64,000 nucleotides of DNA from Blautia hydrogenotrophica DSM 10507 (GCF_034356035.1 NZ_CP136423.1:1116001-1180000); one strand, 5' to 3'. Shown: positions 33,415-42,061, counted from the first letter of the stretch. Program-made: numbers and translations. The notes: a model not told the origin generated them from the letters alone.

Positions 33415-33534
33415 TAGGAAAGACCTTGTTACGCTGATGCGTGAAAGTTCTTTCTTATTGCATAAACGGTTCACTGTGGATGCCGCCGCAGGCGGCTGTG
33501 CTCGGCGCGCAAAGTGGGACTGCACCCCTCAGGA
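33415..33534. repeat. Intergenic repeat family F, copy 5
   Basis: GCGTGAAAGTTCTTTCTTAT then TGCATAAACGGTTCACTGTGG, GCCGCCGCAGGCGGC, GGCGCGCAAAGTGGGACTGC and CCCCTCAGG. It matches copy 4 on the left and copies 1 and 3 on the right, and so links the two halves of the family. It sits between the aldehyde dehydrogenase terminator and the surface-protein promoter. Confidence 0.55.
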
Positions 33535-33710
33535 GTGAGGGGATAGAGGAGTTTGAAGTGGGCTTGCCCACTTTGTTCTTGCACAAAGTTGTATTGACTG
33601 ATACGAAAATAGATCGAAATTTACAGGAGAGAGGGAGCCAGGGATAATGAAGATTACAGAAGACAAAAATGAGAGTGGTAAAATTAGCATGACCTTTATA
33701 GATTGTTTAC

Positions 33711-33739
33711 TTGTTTCTAGGGAAAAAGTATAGTAAAAT
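33711..33739 (+). promoter_or_regulatory. Candidate promoter of the surface-protein gene
   Basis: TTGTTT at 33711-33716 and TAAAAT at 33734-33739, spacer 17; a TATAGT overlaps at 33729. About 70 bases before the start. Confidence 0.5.
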
Positions 33740-33810
33740 AAAGGTAATATTAGAGGGGATTTAGCCTTTTGAGGGGCATTCGTTAAAGTGTCAGAAAGGA
33801 GAGGAAGATT

Positions 33811-36711
33811 ATGAAGAGATGGATGGCAATGTGTCTGGCGATTATCATGGTACTCACGATGCTGCCGGGAACGGTCTTTGCAGCAGTAGAGTCGGATTCC
33901 GGAAAGTTAGAGGGTACTCTGACGATCAAAGGAACCCTAAAAGAAGGGGAAAAATTATCAGCGGATTTGACAAAGGTCAAACCGACAGGTTTTACAACGG
34001 ACCAGGTCAAATATGAGTGGTTTCGAGTGGGAGCAGACGGAAAGAATATGTCTGTAGGAACAGAGACAACGTACACGTTAAAGACAGAAGATGTGGGCTG
34101 TAGTCTTCAGCTTACTCTGACAGGCAAAGAAGGAGCCACGGTGACTGGTACTATTAGTTCCAGCAAAGTGGGGCCTGTGGCGGCGAAGGAAGGTTCCGCT
34201 CCTACTGCTGCTACAACGCCAACAGTTTCAGTGGTACCGGAGACGCCGACACCGTCTTCCGTACAAGAGAACAACAGTATAGAGAATGACTCAGGAGTTT
34301 CTGCTGTTCCGACGCAAGGGCCTGTAGTGACGCAGAGCTCAACTCCCGCACCGGTTCAGCAGCCGTCTGTGGCACCGGTAAACGAGCCTTCCGAGATACC
34401 TACACAAACACCGGTACCAGATACTAATCATGGCTCGACGGGTGGTTCAGAAAACAGTCTGCCGACGATAAATGATCCGATCATTGTCCAGGACAACAAC
34501 GGGATAAAAGCAGAGATCACTACGGAGGCTTTGCCGGCGGGAAAGGTAGGAGAGCCATATCATGCGAACATTGAGGCCAGCGGGAATGTGGTTGGCTGGG
34601 AACTAGAGAATAGAGTGTTGCCGAAAGGAATTGTATGGGATGAGAACACGGGGACTTTCACAGGGACACCGGAGGTAGCAGGAACTACGCCGGGAATCAT
34701 GGTGAAAGCTACTTTTGAAGACGGAAGTACAGATTCAAAGACCTTTGAAATAAAGATCGAAGAGACTGATAAGACACAAGATCAGCCAGGTCCTGATACT
34801 GGTGATCAGGATGGCACGGATACCCCTTCCGGGCCGTCCGAGGATGATACGCAGACCGTAGAACTCAGCACAGATCCTGAGACCGTGGATTTTGGGACTC
34901 TGTACACAGGATATGAAGATGCGAAGCTTAGTTTTTCTCTTATTAACAGTGGAACCAAGAAAGCGGAGAAACTGACATACACGCTGAGTGGAGATATGAA
35001 GGATGTCCTTGTGGTGGAGGAAATTTCCAGCGTGGAGAGCGGTGGGAATGTACCGGTTACAGTGACTTTGAAATCCGGTCTGGCGGAGAAAGAAAAAGCA
35101 TACAGTTCTACGTTGACAATTAAGGATGAAGACACGGGAACCGAGGTGGAAGTTAAGATTTCCGCGAAAGTAGAAAAGCGTATTTATAAACTGAAAATTT
35201 CCAACAAGGAACTCAATTTTGGAAGCTATACGGTAGGCTATACGAATATCTCCAGCCAGGAGATTAAACTCTCGAATACAGGAAACGCCGATTTGACAGT
35301 GAAAATCCCAAGCGGTGAAAGTTTCGATGTGGATGGAGATGTGGAGGCGGTTCTGAAAGAGGGCGACAGCGCCACTTATCAGATCAAACCAAAATCTGGC
35401 CTGGGAGCGGGAGAATACAGTGAGGAGCTGACGTTTACGACAGATGAAGGGGCGAAAGCTTCTGTGACGGCAAAGGTGACGGTGAAAGAAAAAGAGAATT
35501 ATTCCTTCGATGTATATTGGAGCCAGGACAATGGAGAGTTTAAAGGGGACTTTGGGTATGCACCTCTGGGATATAATGATGAAAATGGTTTTGCTCCCCA
35601 TTCACGCAACCTGGTGATTCGGAATACTGGAAATAAAGAACTGAATTTTAAACAGCCGGTGTCTAATTCAGGGGATAAATCCGTCTATGATATCACCAAA
35701 CTGGATGAAGCCACAATGACGAACGTACAGCCGGGTGAGGAGATTAAAGTTGCGGTAAGGCCAAAGTCGGGACTGACAGCGGATGTCTACGATGAGGACA
35801 TTGTGATTGACGCGACCAACGACAAGAAAGATCCAGTAGTAAAACATGTGACATTCACTGTTGTGAAAAGTGGGATTAGCATTTATCAGGGAGTCAGTGC
35901 GAATCAAGGAACAATCAAAGCTAAAAATGGTGTGGAGAAGAGCCAGAGTGGCTTGGGAATCCCAGGAACTGTGAAGATTAAAACCACTTCCGGAAGCAGG
36001 GATGCCACGGTAAAATGGAATATAAAGGACTGTGATTACAATCCTGATTTGAAAGAAGAGCAAAGCTTCACAGTATGGGGTGAAGTCGTGCTTCCGTCGG
36101 ATGTAATCAATCCGGCCTTTGTGTCGAGAGTCACATCTATTGGAGTGCGCGTGCTGGCCTATGATGCGAAAAAAGCTAATAAGTCAGAAAATAAGATCTA
36201 CGGTATTGCTCAGGGAGATGTGTTCCAGGCAGGAAAGACCATTAGTTTCAGTGCCGAGGGCAGTGGAATGAACAGAAAAGAAAGCCCTGAAAAAGGAGAT
36301 GTGCGCTATGAGCCGACTTACTGGAAGGTGACGGATACCAACGCAAAGTGGTCTGCGGAAGACGGCTGGAACAAGGCGCCATACTCAGCATCTTTTGTGA
36401 TTGGAAATTCTGGTTCCTATAAATTGAAAGTAACCTTTACAAAAGAGACCTATGACGGAGAAAAATGGGTTGGCAATGAGAAGGACAGTGATGGAACGGA
36501 TGTGAAGTCGGTATCTTTCCGAGTGAAGGGAAATGCGAATACGACTTCAGACAAGAAAAATACAGTCACAAAAGTAAAGAATGCGGTAAAAACAGGAGAC
36601 GAAACGAATATTGTACCAATGATTCTTTTGGCCGTTGCGGGAGTTCTGGTGATCGGAGGAGCCGGTATCGTGCTGAGAAACCGTCACAAAAAAGATCAGA
36701 GAGGGAAATAA
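33811..36711 (+). CDS. Large exported cell-surface protein with Ig-like and ASPM/SPD-2/Hydin-like repeats
   Basis: A 966-residue protein. The signal peptide is MKRWMAMCLAIIMVLTMLPG with cleavage after TVFAA. Residues 30-125 are an Ig-like domain (LEGTLTIKGTLKEGEKLS...). Residues 130-225 are a Thr/Pro/Ser-rich linker. A putative He_PIG-type Ig domain follows (LPAGKVGEPYHANI...GTFTGTPEVAGTTPG). From about 350 come three repeats of roughly 100 residues with D/NFGxxxxGY and KSGLxxxxY landmarks, like ASPM-SPD-2-Hydin domains. The C-terminus has NAVKTGDE, a hydrophobic helix and a basic tail, a likely sortase-type anchor with a KTGD motif in place of LPXTG. Probably an adhesin or scaffold; no enzyme domain is seen. 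Confidence 0.85.
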   Translation: MKRWMAMCLAIIMVLTMLPGTVFAAVESDSGKLEGTLTIKGTLKEGEKLSADLTKVKPTGFTTDQVKYEWFRVGADGKNMSVGTETTYTLKTEDVGCSLQLTLTGKEGATVTGTISSSKVGPVAAKEGSAPTAATTPTVSVVPETPTPSSVQENNSIENDSGVSAVPTQGPVVTQSSTPAPVQQPSVAPVNEPSEIPTQTPVPDTNHGSTGGSENSLPTINDPIIVQDNNGIKAEITTEALPAGKVGEPYHANIEASGNVVGWELENRVLPKGIVWDENTGTFTGTPEVAGTTPGIMVKATFEDGSTDSKTFEIKIEETDKTQDQPGPDTGDQDGTDTPSGPSEDDTQTVELSTDPETVDFGTLYTGYEDAKLSFSLINSGTKKAEKLTYTLSGDMKDVLVVEEISSVESGGNVPVTVTLKSGLAEKEKAYSSTLTIKDEDTGTEVEVKISAKVEKRIYKLKISNKELNFGSYTVGYTNISSQEIKLSNTGNADLTVKIPSGESFDVDGDVEAVLKEGDSATYQIKPKSGLGAGEYSEELTFTTDEGAKASVTAKVTVKEKENYSFDVYWSQDNGEFKGDFGYAPLGYNDENGFAPHSRNLVIRNTGNKELNFKQPVSNSGDKSVYDITKLDEATMTNVQPGEEIKVAVRPKSGLTADVYDEDIVIDATNDKKDPVVKHVTFTVVKSGISIYQGVSANQGTIKAKNGVEKSQSGLGIPGTVKIKTTSGSRDATVKWNIKDCDYNPDLKEEQSFTVWGEVVLPSDVINPAFVSRVTSIGVRVLAYDAKKANKSENKIYGIAQGDVFQAGKTISFSAEGSGMNRKESPEKGDVRYEPTYWKVTDTNAKWSAEDGWNKAPYSASFVIGNSGSYKLKVTFTKETYDGEKWVGNEKDSDGTDVKSVSFRVKGNANTTSDKKNTVTKVKNAVKTGDETNIVPMILLAVAGVLVIGGAGIVLRNRHKKDQRGK

Positions 36712-36756
36712 TTGAACTAATTGAGACGGATGGTCAGTGATGACTGGATAAAATAG

Positions 36757-36790
36757 GAACAGAGTATGAAGTTTCATACTCTGTTCTTTG
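36757..36790. terminator. Bidirectional terminator between the surface protein and ytaF-like genes
   Basis: GAACAGAGTATGAA (36757-36770) pairs with TTCATACTCTGTTC (36773-36786), followed by TTTG on the plus strand. The converging gene ends at 36808. Confidence 0.85.
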
Positions 36791-36807
36791 CATTTGAAGA
36801 AGATTAC

Positions 36808-37431
36808 TTATCTCTTTAGGACTGCGAGGATAATAAAAAGGAGTCCACCTATCCAGGAGAGATCTCTTGGACATCGGCGGCTGATTTTTCGTCCCAGTGT
36901 AAGTCCCAAGTAAGTAAAAATTTCACCCATCAGAAAAGACATCGTGATGGTAAGAGGAATCGATATCTTTAAAAATGCGGCCATTGTACCTGCAATCAGA
37001 CTGTCTATAGACATTGCTAGGGAAAAAAAGATAACTTCTTTCCAGGCCAGCGATTGGTCTTGATCTTTATCTGCTTCCATGGGATCACCATAAATGTGAA
37101 TGATAAATCTTAGATGTGAAAATGTAAAGTGAATATTTTTGTGGAGGCTTTTATGGCGCCGGATATATTGGCGGATACTGGAATCTAAGAGTTTGAGGCA
37201 TCCGAGAGTAAGCAGACTGAAAAAACAGATTTCTTTTGTAAAGGTCTCAGGAATCCAACTGTCTAAAATGCTTCCAAAGAGCAGAGAGAGGCCGAGACAG
37301 AGGCTACAGATACCGTTGATAACGGCTATTTTGTTCCATGAAAGGCGAATTTGATTGGTGCCATAGGCTGCACTGGCCACAAAGGTATCCAAGCAAAGTG
37401 CGGATACCAGAAGAAAAATGTTGAGAATCAT
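36808..37431 (-). CDS. ytaF: YtaF/MntP-like integral membrane protein
   Basis: A 207-residue protein with about six membrane segments in two halves: N-terminal ILNIFLLVSALCLDTFVASAAYG, then KIAVINGICSLCLGLSLLFG and FFSLLTLGCLKLL, a charged loop of about 45 residues, and the second half FFSLAMSIDSLIAGTMAAF, ITMSFLMGEIFTYLGLTLG and GGLLFIILAVL. Each half has an Asp in the DTFVAS/DSLIAG motif of the MntP (manganese efflux) superfamily. The form with a long central loop is the sporulation protein YtaF of B. subtilis. Transport of Mn2+ is known for MntP only; the cation here is unknown. Confidence 0.8.
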   Translation of the reverse strand: MILNIFLLVSALCLDTFVASAAYGTNQIRLSWNKIAVINGICSLCLGLSLLFGSILDSWIPETFTKEICFFSLLTLGCLKLLDSSIRQYIRRHKSLHKNIHFTFSHLRFIIHIYGDPMEADKDQDQSLAWKEVIFFSLAMSIDSLIAGTMAAFLKISIPLTITMSFLMGEIFTYLGLTLGRKISRRCPRDLSWIGGLLFIILAVLKR

Positions 37432-37447
37432 AGTAACAGGCCTTTTG

Positions 37448-37533
37448 GTAACTATCTATAGATCAGATACTGAGCATTGAGCTGATGTTGGATTGTACAG
37501 CTTACTGCATGGTCGAGATAGTTACTTTTTTTC
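37448..37533 (+). promoter_or_regulatory. Hairpin with T-tract in the leader of the exchanger gene
   Basis: GTAACTATCT (37448-37457) pairs perfectly with AGATAGTTAC (37516-37525), followed by eight T. On the plus strand this has the form of an attenuator or terminator upstream of the cation-exchanger gene. The GTAACTAT end resembles the mobile-element termini in this window, but no target duplication is visible, so I do not call it an element. Confidence 0.45.
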
Positions 37534-37636
37534 TATTGTATTCAAAAGAGAAGAGTTTTGAGAAGATTAGAGATATATTTTCTACTGAGTATACATATAT
37601 TTGCAGAGAGAACTTTATATGGAGCACAGGAAAATC

Positions 37637-38590
37637 ATGGCAGTAGCGTATTACATTTTTATGTTTGTGCTGGGATTTGTACTGTTGATATGTGGAAGTA
37701 GCTTATTTGTAGACAGCGCGGTTTCTCTTGCAAATAAACTGCATTTACCGGAAGTACTGATTGGAGCAACGATCGTAAGTATCGGTACGACTCTGCCGGA
37801 ATCTTTGTTTTCTACAATGGCTTCTGTACATGGCTTACCGGACATGGCACTGGGAAATGCATTGGGTTCGATACTCTGTAATACGGGATTTATTGCCGGA
37901 TTTATGCTAATGTTAAGACCGATTCATCTGGAAAAGAAGGCGCTGGGAAATATCATGTCTGGGGCCTTTTTTTTAGGGGCGGCTTTTGTAGTATATTTGA
38001 CTGGCGGGATGACAGTGGGAGGGCTTTCACGTGTTTCCGGTATCATTTTGTTGTTGATGTGTCTATTGTATATAGGAAGTACAGTGAGAAATGCAGTGAT
38101 ACAAGAGGAACAGGAACGGACGGCACAATCAGAAGAGAGGCAGTCCTTTGGGGCTAGCGATGTTCTTCGCATTGTCCTAGAGGCAGTTGTGCTATACATA
38201 GGGGCCAGTTTCCTAGTGGAATTTGGTCCTAAATTAGCACGTTCTTTTGGAGTACCGGAGGTGATTATCTCTTTAACTTTTGTTGCTTTGGGAACTTCCC
38301 TTCCTGAATTCGTGACTTCTCTGGTGGCTCTGAAGAAAAAACATTCTGCCCTCTCGTTGGGAAATATCATTGGGGCGGATATTTTAAACTTTGTACTTGT
38401 GGGTGGGCTGTCGGCTGTGATTTGCCCGATTCCCTATTTAGACAGTGTTATGGGAATGGAACTGCCTTTTATATTTTTTCTGCTTTTTGTATTATGCTTT
38501 CCATCCATTGTCCGACAAAAAGCAGGAAGAATTCAGGGCTGTTTGCTGTTGGGAGGGTATGTGATTTACTTGATTTTAACGATATCTTAA
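37637..38590 (+). CDS. Calcium/sodium antiporter of the CaCA superfamily
   Basis: About 317 residues, all membrane. Two alpha-repeats carry the ion-binding sequence: GATIVSIGTTLPESLFSTMAS in the first half and SLTFVALGTSLPEFVTSLVAL in the second, both with the G(T/S)xLPE core whose Glu binds cations. Ten or so hydrophobic helices are separated by a central loop with EEQERTAQSEERQ. It resembles YrbG-type K+-independent exchangers. ATG 37637 has AGGA close upstream; ATG 37619 is an alternative. It is divergent from the ytaF-like gene. Cation specificity is inferred from the family. Confidence 0.88.
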   Translation: MAVAYYIFMFVLGFVLLICGSSLFVDSAVSLANKLHLPEVLIGATIVSIGTTLPESLFSTMASVHGLPDMALGNALGSILCNTGFIAGFMLMLRPIHLEKKALGNIMSGAFFLGAAFVVYLTGGMTVGGLSRVSGIILLLMCLLYIGSTVRNAVIQEEQERTAQSEERQSFGASDVLRIVLEAVVLYIGASFLVEFGPKLARSFGVPEVIISLTFVALGTSLPEFVTSLVALKKKHSALSLGNIIGADILNFVLVGGLSAVICPIPYLDSVMGMELPFIFFLLFVLCFPSIVRQKAGRIQGCLLLGGYVIYLILTIS

Positions 38591-38594
38591 AAAA

Positions 38595-38635
38595 GGGGTA
38601 TCCCAAAAACCATTTTCTGATTTTTGAGATACCCC
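38595..38635. terminator. Bidirectional terminator between the exchanger and htpG
   Basis: GGGGTATC (38595-38602) pairs with GATACCCC (38628-38635), extended by CAAAAA/TTTTTG, between two converging genes. Confidence 0.85.
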
Positions 38636-38659
38636 TCTATGATAAATAGATTTGTGAAA

Positions 38660-40735
38660 TTAAGCATTTATGTCTGTGAGCATCATCATGATTTCATTGC
38701 TGCGGTTGACAAAGCGAGTCATTTCTTCAGGAGATAACTGCTTGTGGCTCAGCATGGCCAGATCGTAGAGTTGTTCACAGATAATCGGAACTTTTTGGGA
38801 ATCCTGGTGTTCTACTACAAACTGTACCAGAGGATGGTTCGCATTGAGTACGAGAGTCTCGTCACCGCCAAACATGTTCGGGTCCATCCCATACATATTG
38901 TACATTTTCATCATTTCCTGCATACGGCGGCTGTCCTCGGACAGGGTCATCATTGCAGACAAGTTCTCATTTTTTAGTTTTTCTACTTTTACTTCCAGCT
39001 TTTCTTTGTTCAGGTTTTTGCGGAAAAGCTCGGTCAAGGATTTTGCCAATTCTTCGTCGGTCTCGGCATCCTCCTTTAGACTGTCTGTCACGTCGGCATC
39101 AATTCTCTGGAAACGGATTTCCTGGTTGAGCTGCTCCAGATGGGAGATAAAAGCAGTATCAATGTTGTGGCGAAGAATTACTGCATCCATCCCCTGTTCT
39201 TTGAACAGATTGATGTACTGGCTTTGCTGCACAGGGTCTGTGACGTAGTAGAGAATCGTTTTCTTTGGTTCTTTCTCAGAATCCTCCTCTTTATTTTCTT
39301 TATCCTGCTCTTCGGTTGTTGTCTCTTCAGTGATGGATTCATCGGTCTCTTTCTTATTTTTCTCGATGCAGTCTTTTAAGGTCAGATATTGGTCATCTAG
39401 ATTCTTAAAGAGAATATAGTCCATCATCTTTTCAGAAAACTTTTGATCTTTGATACAGCCGAATTTGATGAAAGGACTGATGTCATCCCAGTATTTTTCA
39501 TAGGATTCCCGGTCTGTTTTGCACATTCCTGTCAATTTGTCAGCTACTTTTTTCGTGATATACTCCGAGATTTTCTGGACAAAGCCATCGTTTTGAAGCG
39601 CGCTTCTGGATACATTCAGAGGAAGATCTGGACAATCAATCACACCTTTTAAAAGCATCAGGAATTCAGGGATAACTTCCTTGATGTTGTCTGCGATAAA
39701 GACCTGATTATTGTATAGTTTGATCGTTCCCTCGATGGAATCGTACTCGGTGTTAATTTTAGGAAAATAGAGAATTCCCTTCAGATTAAACGGATAATCC
39801 ATGTTTAAGTGAATCCAGAACAAAGGTTCTTTGTAGTCTAAGAAGACTTTGCGGTAAAAGCTGCGATAATCTTCATCGTCGCATTCATTGGGATGTTTGG
39901 TCCACAGTGGATGAGTGTCGCTTAGAGAGACTGGACGCTTATTTATTTTGACCTTATCCTTGGCAGGAGATACTTCTACAATCTCTTTCTCGCCATTTTC
40001 ATTTTCTTTTTCTTCTGTCTTTGCCTCTTCGTGAATACGCTCTACGATCACATCGTCGTCCCTTAAATCAGACTCTTCTATGGTCTCATACTCCTGTTCA
40101 GCGTTGGCCTTGGACAGATAGATGTTCACAGGCATGAAAGAACAGTATTTTTCCAGTACTTCTCGCATGCGATACTCGTTGGAGAATTCTAAGCTGTCCT
40201 CATTCAAAAAGAGCGTGATTTCAGTACCGACGGTGTTCTTATTTCCGTCCTGAATATCATACTCAGTACCGCCGTCGCAAGTCCAATGGACAGCGGTGGA
40301 GCCTTCCTTGTAAGAAAGCGTGTCGATGTGGACTTCATCAGCTACCATAAATGCGGAATAAAAACCAAGACCAAAATGGCCAATCATTTGATCGTCAGTA
40401 GTTTTGTCTTTGTATTTTTCTAGGAATTCTGTAGCTCCTGAGAAGGCAATCTGGGTAATATATTCCTCAACTTCATCGGCGGTCATGCCGAGTCCAGTGT
40501 CTATGAATTTCAGTGTCTTTTCTTCGGGATTGACAATTACATTGATCTGTGCTTTGTAGTCGTCGGGGAAACTGTATTCTCCCATAACTTCCAGTTTTTT
40601 TAGCTTTGTGATGGCGTCACAGCCGTTTGATACCATTTCACGTACGAAAATATCATGATCGGAATATAGCCATTTTTTTATAATGGGGAAGATATTTTCA
40701 CTATTGATTGATAAACTACCATGCTTTGCAGCCAT
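38660..40735 (-). CDS. htpG: Molecular chaperone HtpG (Hsp90)
   Basis: A 691-residue dimeric, ATP-dependent cytosolic chaperone. The GHKL ATPase domain has VREMVSNGCDAITKLKKL (with Asn and Asp replacing the usual ELISNASDA), FIDTGLGMTADEV, and GHFGLGFYSAFMVAD. The middle domain carries ILYFPKI and GVIDCPDLPLNVSRSALQ with the catalytic Arg. An acidic insert of about 35 residues (ESITEETTTEEQDKENKEEDSEKEP) lies between middle and C-terminal parts. ATG 40735 follows GGAGAG on the minus strand; a GTG three codons upstream is less likely. A CIRCE operator and promoter lie about 260-330 bases upstream, and a mobile element sits in the leader. Confidence 0.95.
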   Translation of the reverse strand: MAAKHGSLSINSENIFPIIKKWLYSDHDIFVREMVSNGCDAITKLKKLEVMGEYSFPDDYKAQINVIVNPEEKTLKFIDTGLGMTADEVEEYITQIAFSGATEFLEKYKDKTTDDQMIGHFGLGFYSAFMVADEVHIDTLSYKEGSTAVHWTCDGGTEYDIQDGNKNTVGTEITLFLNEDSLEFSNEYRMREVLEKYCSFMPVNIYLSKANAEQEYETIEESDLRDDDVIVERIHEEAKTEEKENENGEKEIVEVSPAKDKVKINKRPVSLSDTHPLWTKHPNECDDEDYRSFYRKVFLDYKEPLFWIHLNMDYPFNLKGILYFPKINTEYDSIEGTIKLYNNQVFIADNIKEVIPEFLMLLKGVIDCPDLPLNVSRSALQNDGFVQKISEYITKKVADKLTGMCKTDRESYEKYWDDISPFIKFGCIKDQKFSEKMMDYILFKNLDDQYLTLKDCIEKNKKETDESITEETTTEEQDKENKEEDSEKEPKKTILYYVTDPVQQSQYINLFKEQGMDAVILRHNIDTAFISHLEQLNQEIRFQRIDADVTDSLKEDAETDEELAKSLTELFRKNLNKEKLEVKVEKLKNENLSAMMTLSEDSRRMQEMMKMYNMYGMDPNMFGGDETLVLNANHPLVQFVVEHQDSQKVPIICEQLYDLAMLSHKQLSPEEMTRFVNRSNEIMMMLTDINA

Positions 40736-40773
40736 TTTATTCACTCTCCTTTGATTTTCAATTTAAAATGTTC

Positions 40774-40947
40774 GTAACTATTCAGCTATAATAGCTTGGA
40801 TTAGCTGCTACGCAGTTTATATCGCGACACATGCGGCTAAATCTTCACTTATGGCTAAGTGTCATATGCCTGATAAGAGCAAAATTCCTCTGTAAGCAAG
40901 CTTACTCCGGATTTTTGTTCTTATCAGTTGCATGGCTGAATAGTTAC
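40774..40947 (+). mobile_element. Non-autonomous terminal-repeat element, type B (copy B2), in the htpG leader
   Basis: 174 bases, ends GTAACTATTCAGCT and ATGGCTGAATAGTTAC, flanked by AAATGTTC (40766-40773) and AAATATTC (40948-40955), a 7/8 target duplication. It matches B1 (15086-15258) along its whole length in the same orientation. The stem CGCTTA/TAAGCG of B1 is CACTTA/TAAGTG here, a paired change. It lies between the htpG promoter and start codon, so it is transcribed as part of the htpG leader. Confidence 0.88.
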
Positions 40948-41004
40948 AAATATTCTGTCTTTGTCGATAGCAGCATTTGACAATTTTGCTGCCTTATAAA
41001 AAAT

Positions 41005-41033
41005 ATAGTAATACGGGGGGAGTGAAAAGTCAA
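41005..41033 (-). promoter_or_regulatory. Promoter of htpG
   Basis: On the minus strand TTGACT (41033-41028) and TACTAT (41010-41005), spacer 17. The -35 box lies 7 bases downstream of the CIRCE operator. The leader to ATG is about 260 bases, of which 174 are the B2 element. Confidence 0.8.
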
Positions 41034-41040
41034 GGGAAAA

Positions 41041-41067
41041 TTAGCACTCATATAAAATGAGTGCTAA
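41041..41067. promoter_or_regulatory. CIRCE operator (HrcA binding site)
   Basis: TTAGCACTC (41041-41049), nine bases, GAGTGCTAA (41059-41067): an exact CIRCE palindrome. HrcA represses class I heat-shock genes through it. Here it stands upstream of the htpG promoter. In B. subtilis htpG is not under CIRCE control. Confidence 0.95.
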
Positions 41068-41071
41068 TAAT

Positions 41072-41160
41072 AATTCGGCTTCAGTTTCTAATGTTTCGCG
41101 AGGGTTTGTACATCGCGAATTGTGTTACTGCTCACGAATTGCAAGTGAGTGGGCAGTAAT
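41072..41160 (+). mobile_element. Degenerate type E terminal-repeat element next to CIRCE (copy E3)
   Basis: The interior TTCAGTTTCTAATGTTTCGC then GAGGG aligns with the left part of E1, and GTGTTACTGCTCAC then GCAAGTGAGTGGGCAGTAAT with its right part. The middle of E1 is missing. CTAATAAT (41064-41071) and CTAATCAT (41161-41168) flank it, a 7/8 duplication; the first copy overlaps the CIRCE half-site. The left terminus is poorly conserved. Confidence 0.6.
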
Positions 41161-41217
41161 CTAATCATCGGCTCTGTAATCCTTTTTTGTTGTGCTAGAA
41201 CTTAGAAGCACAGCAGT

Positions 41218-41721
41218 TTAAAGTTGTTCGTAAGAGATATTGTGCTTTTTAAAATAATGGATAAGCATTTTATCCCAGATCGTATCAAAAGTCTTATCCA
41301 TGGTAAAAATACGGTAAGAGGTTCCAGTGGTGGCAGTTAACTGAGAGCCGTTGAACAGGAAATTCAGATAAAGTCCAGATATGTCTTCTGGGGCAAGGGA
41401 GATGCCGCTGTCTGAGAGCATACGATTGGTATTTTCTCGGGAGAGCTGGAATACAATTTTAAAGTGAAGAGGTGTGTGCTTTCCGCGAATGATAGACAGA
41501 CAGAATGGTTTGACCTCACGCCAAAGTGAGTGAGTACGTTTTGTCTTATCTAGGATCTCCAAAGCAGAAGAGTCTAAGAAATCACGGTGTAAACTCCCAT
41601 CTATTAGGAAGGTATTGTAGGTAGTGATAGACACCTCCACCACCCAAAAAGGGTCGAAGAGATCACTCTTTAGTAGCCGATTCATAAAGTCTTTTAAATC
41701 TGTAATCTGTAAAGCAATCAT
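41218..41721 (-). CDS. DUF5721-family protein
   Basis: A 167-residue protein starting MIALQITDLKDFMNRLLKSD, a family of unknown function I recall as DUF5721, common in Lachnospiraceae. Typical stretches are VEVSITTYNTFLIDG, SLWREVKPFCLSIIRGKHTPLHFKIVFQLS and the C-terminal FDTIWDKMLIHYF. No membrane segment or catalytic signature. ATG 41721 follows AAAAGGAGAA. The frame continues upstream into the neighbouring A2 mobile element, but that part is not coding. Whether it shares a transcript with htpG is unclear because a promoter and CIRCE lie between them. Confidence 0.78.
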   Translation of the reverse strand: MIALQITDLKDFMNRLLKSDLFDPFWVVEVSITTYNTFLIDGSLHRDFLDSSALEILDKTKRTHSLWREVKPFCLSIIRGKHTPLHFKIVFQLSRENTNRMLSDSGISLAPEDISGLYLNFLFNGSQLTATTGTSYRIFTMDKTFDTIWDKMLIHYFKKHNISYEQL

Positions 41722-41744
41722 GCAGATTCTCCTTTTAAAGTGAA

Positions 41745-41908
41745 GTAACAGTTCAGTCATACAGTGTACGGAAAACATAAAACATATGTGTATGTTTTTG
41801 CAAGCGGATATCTGTATAAGGCGAGCGCCTTTCAATGAGTAAAACAATGGCGTTAGCCACGATAAGCACGCAGTGCGGATTTACGAATGACGCTGGTTGA
41901 ACTGTTAC
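41745..41908 (-). mobile_element. Non-autonomous terminal-repeat element, type A (copy A2)
   Basis: 164 bases, ends GTAACAGTTCAGTCA and CTGGTTGAACTGTTAC, flanked by a perfect 8-bp direct repeat AAAGTGAA (41737-41744 and 41909-41916). It is the reverse-complement counterpart of A1 (20089-20252), equal in length. No ORF. It lies 23 bases upstream of the DUF5721 start on that gene's strand. Confidence 0.92.
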
Positions 41909-42061
41909 AAAGTGAATGTGAAAAAAGGCTTTTCTTCTTTATTATAGAACAGAATACAAAAAAAGAATAGAGTTTTTACCAAAAACTCTTTTCAAAGCAG
42001 GAAGGTTATGGTAGTATATATGTGGTATTAAAAACTACATATTATGGGAATGAGGACGATT

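Noticed and set aside
41722..41847. N-terminal extension of the DUF5721 protein
   Set aside because: The extension is encoded by mobile element A2, and the ATG at 41721 has a strong ribosome site.
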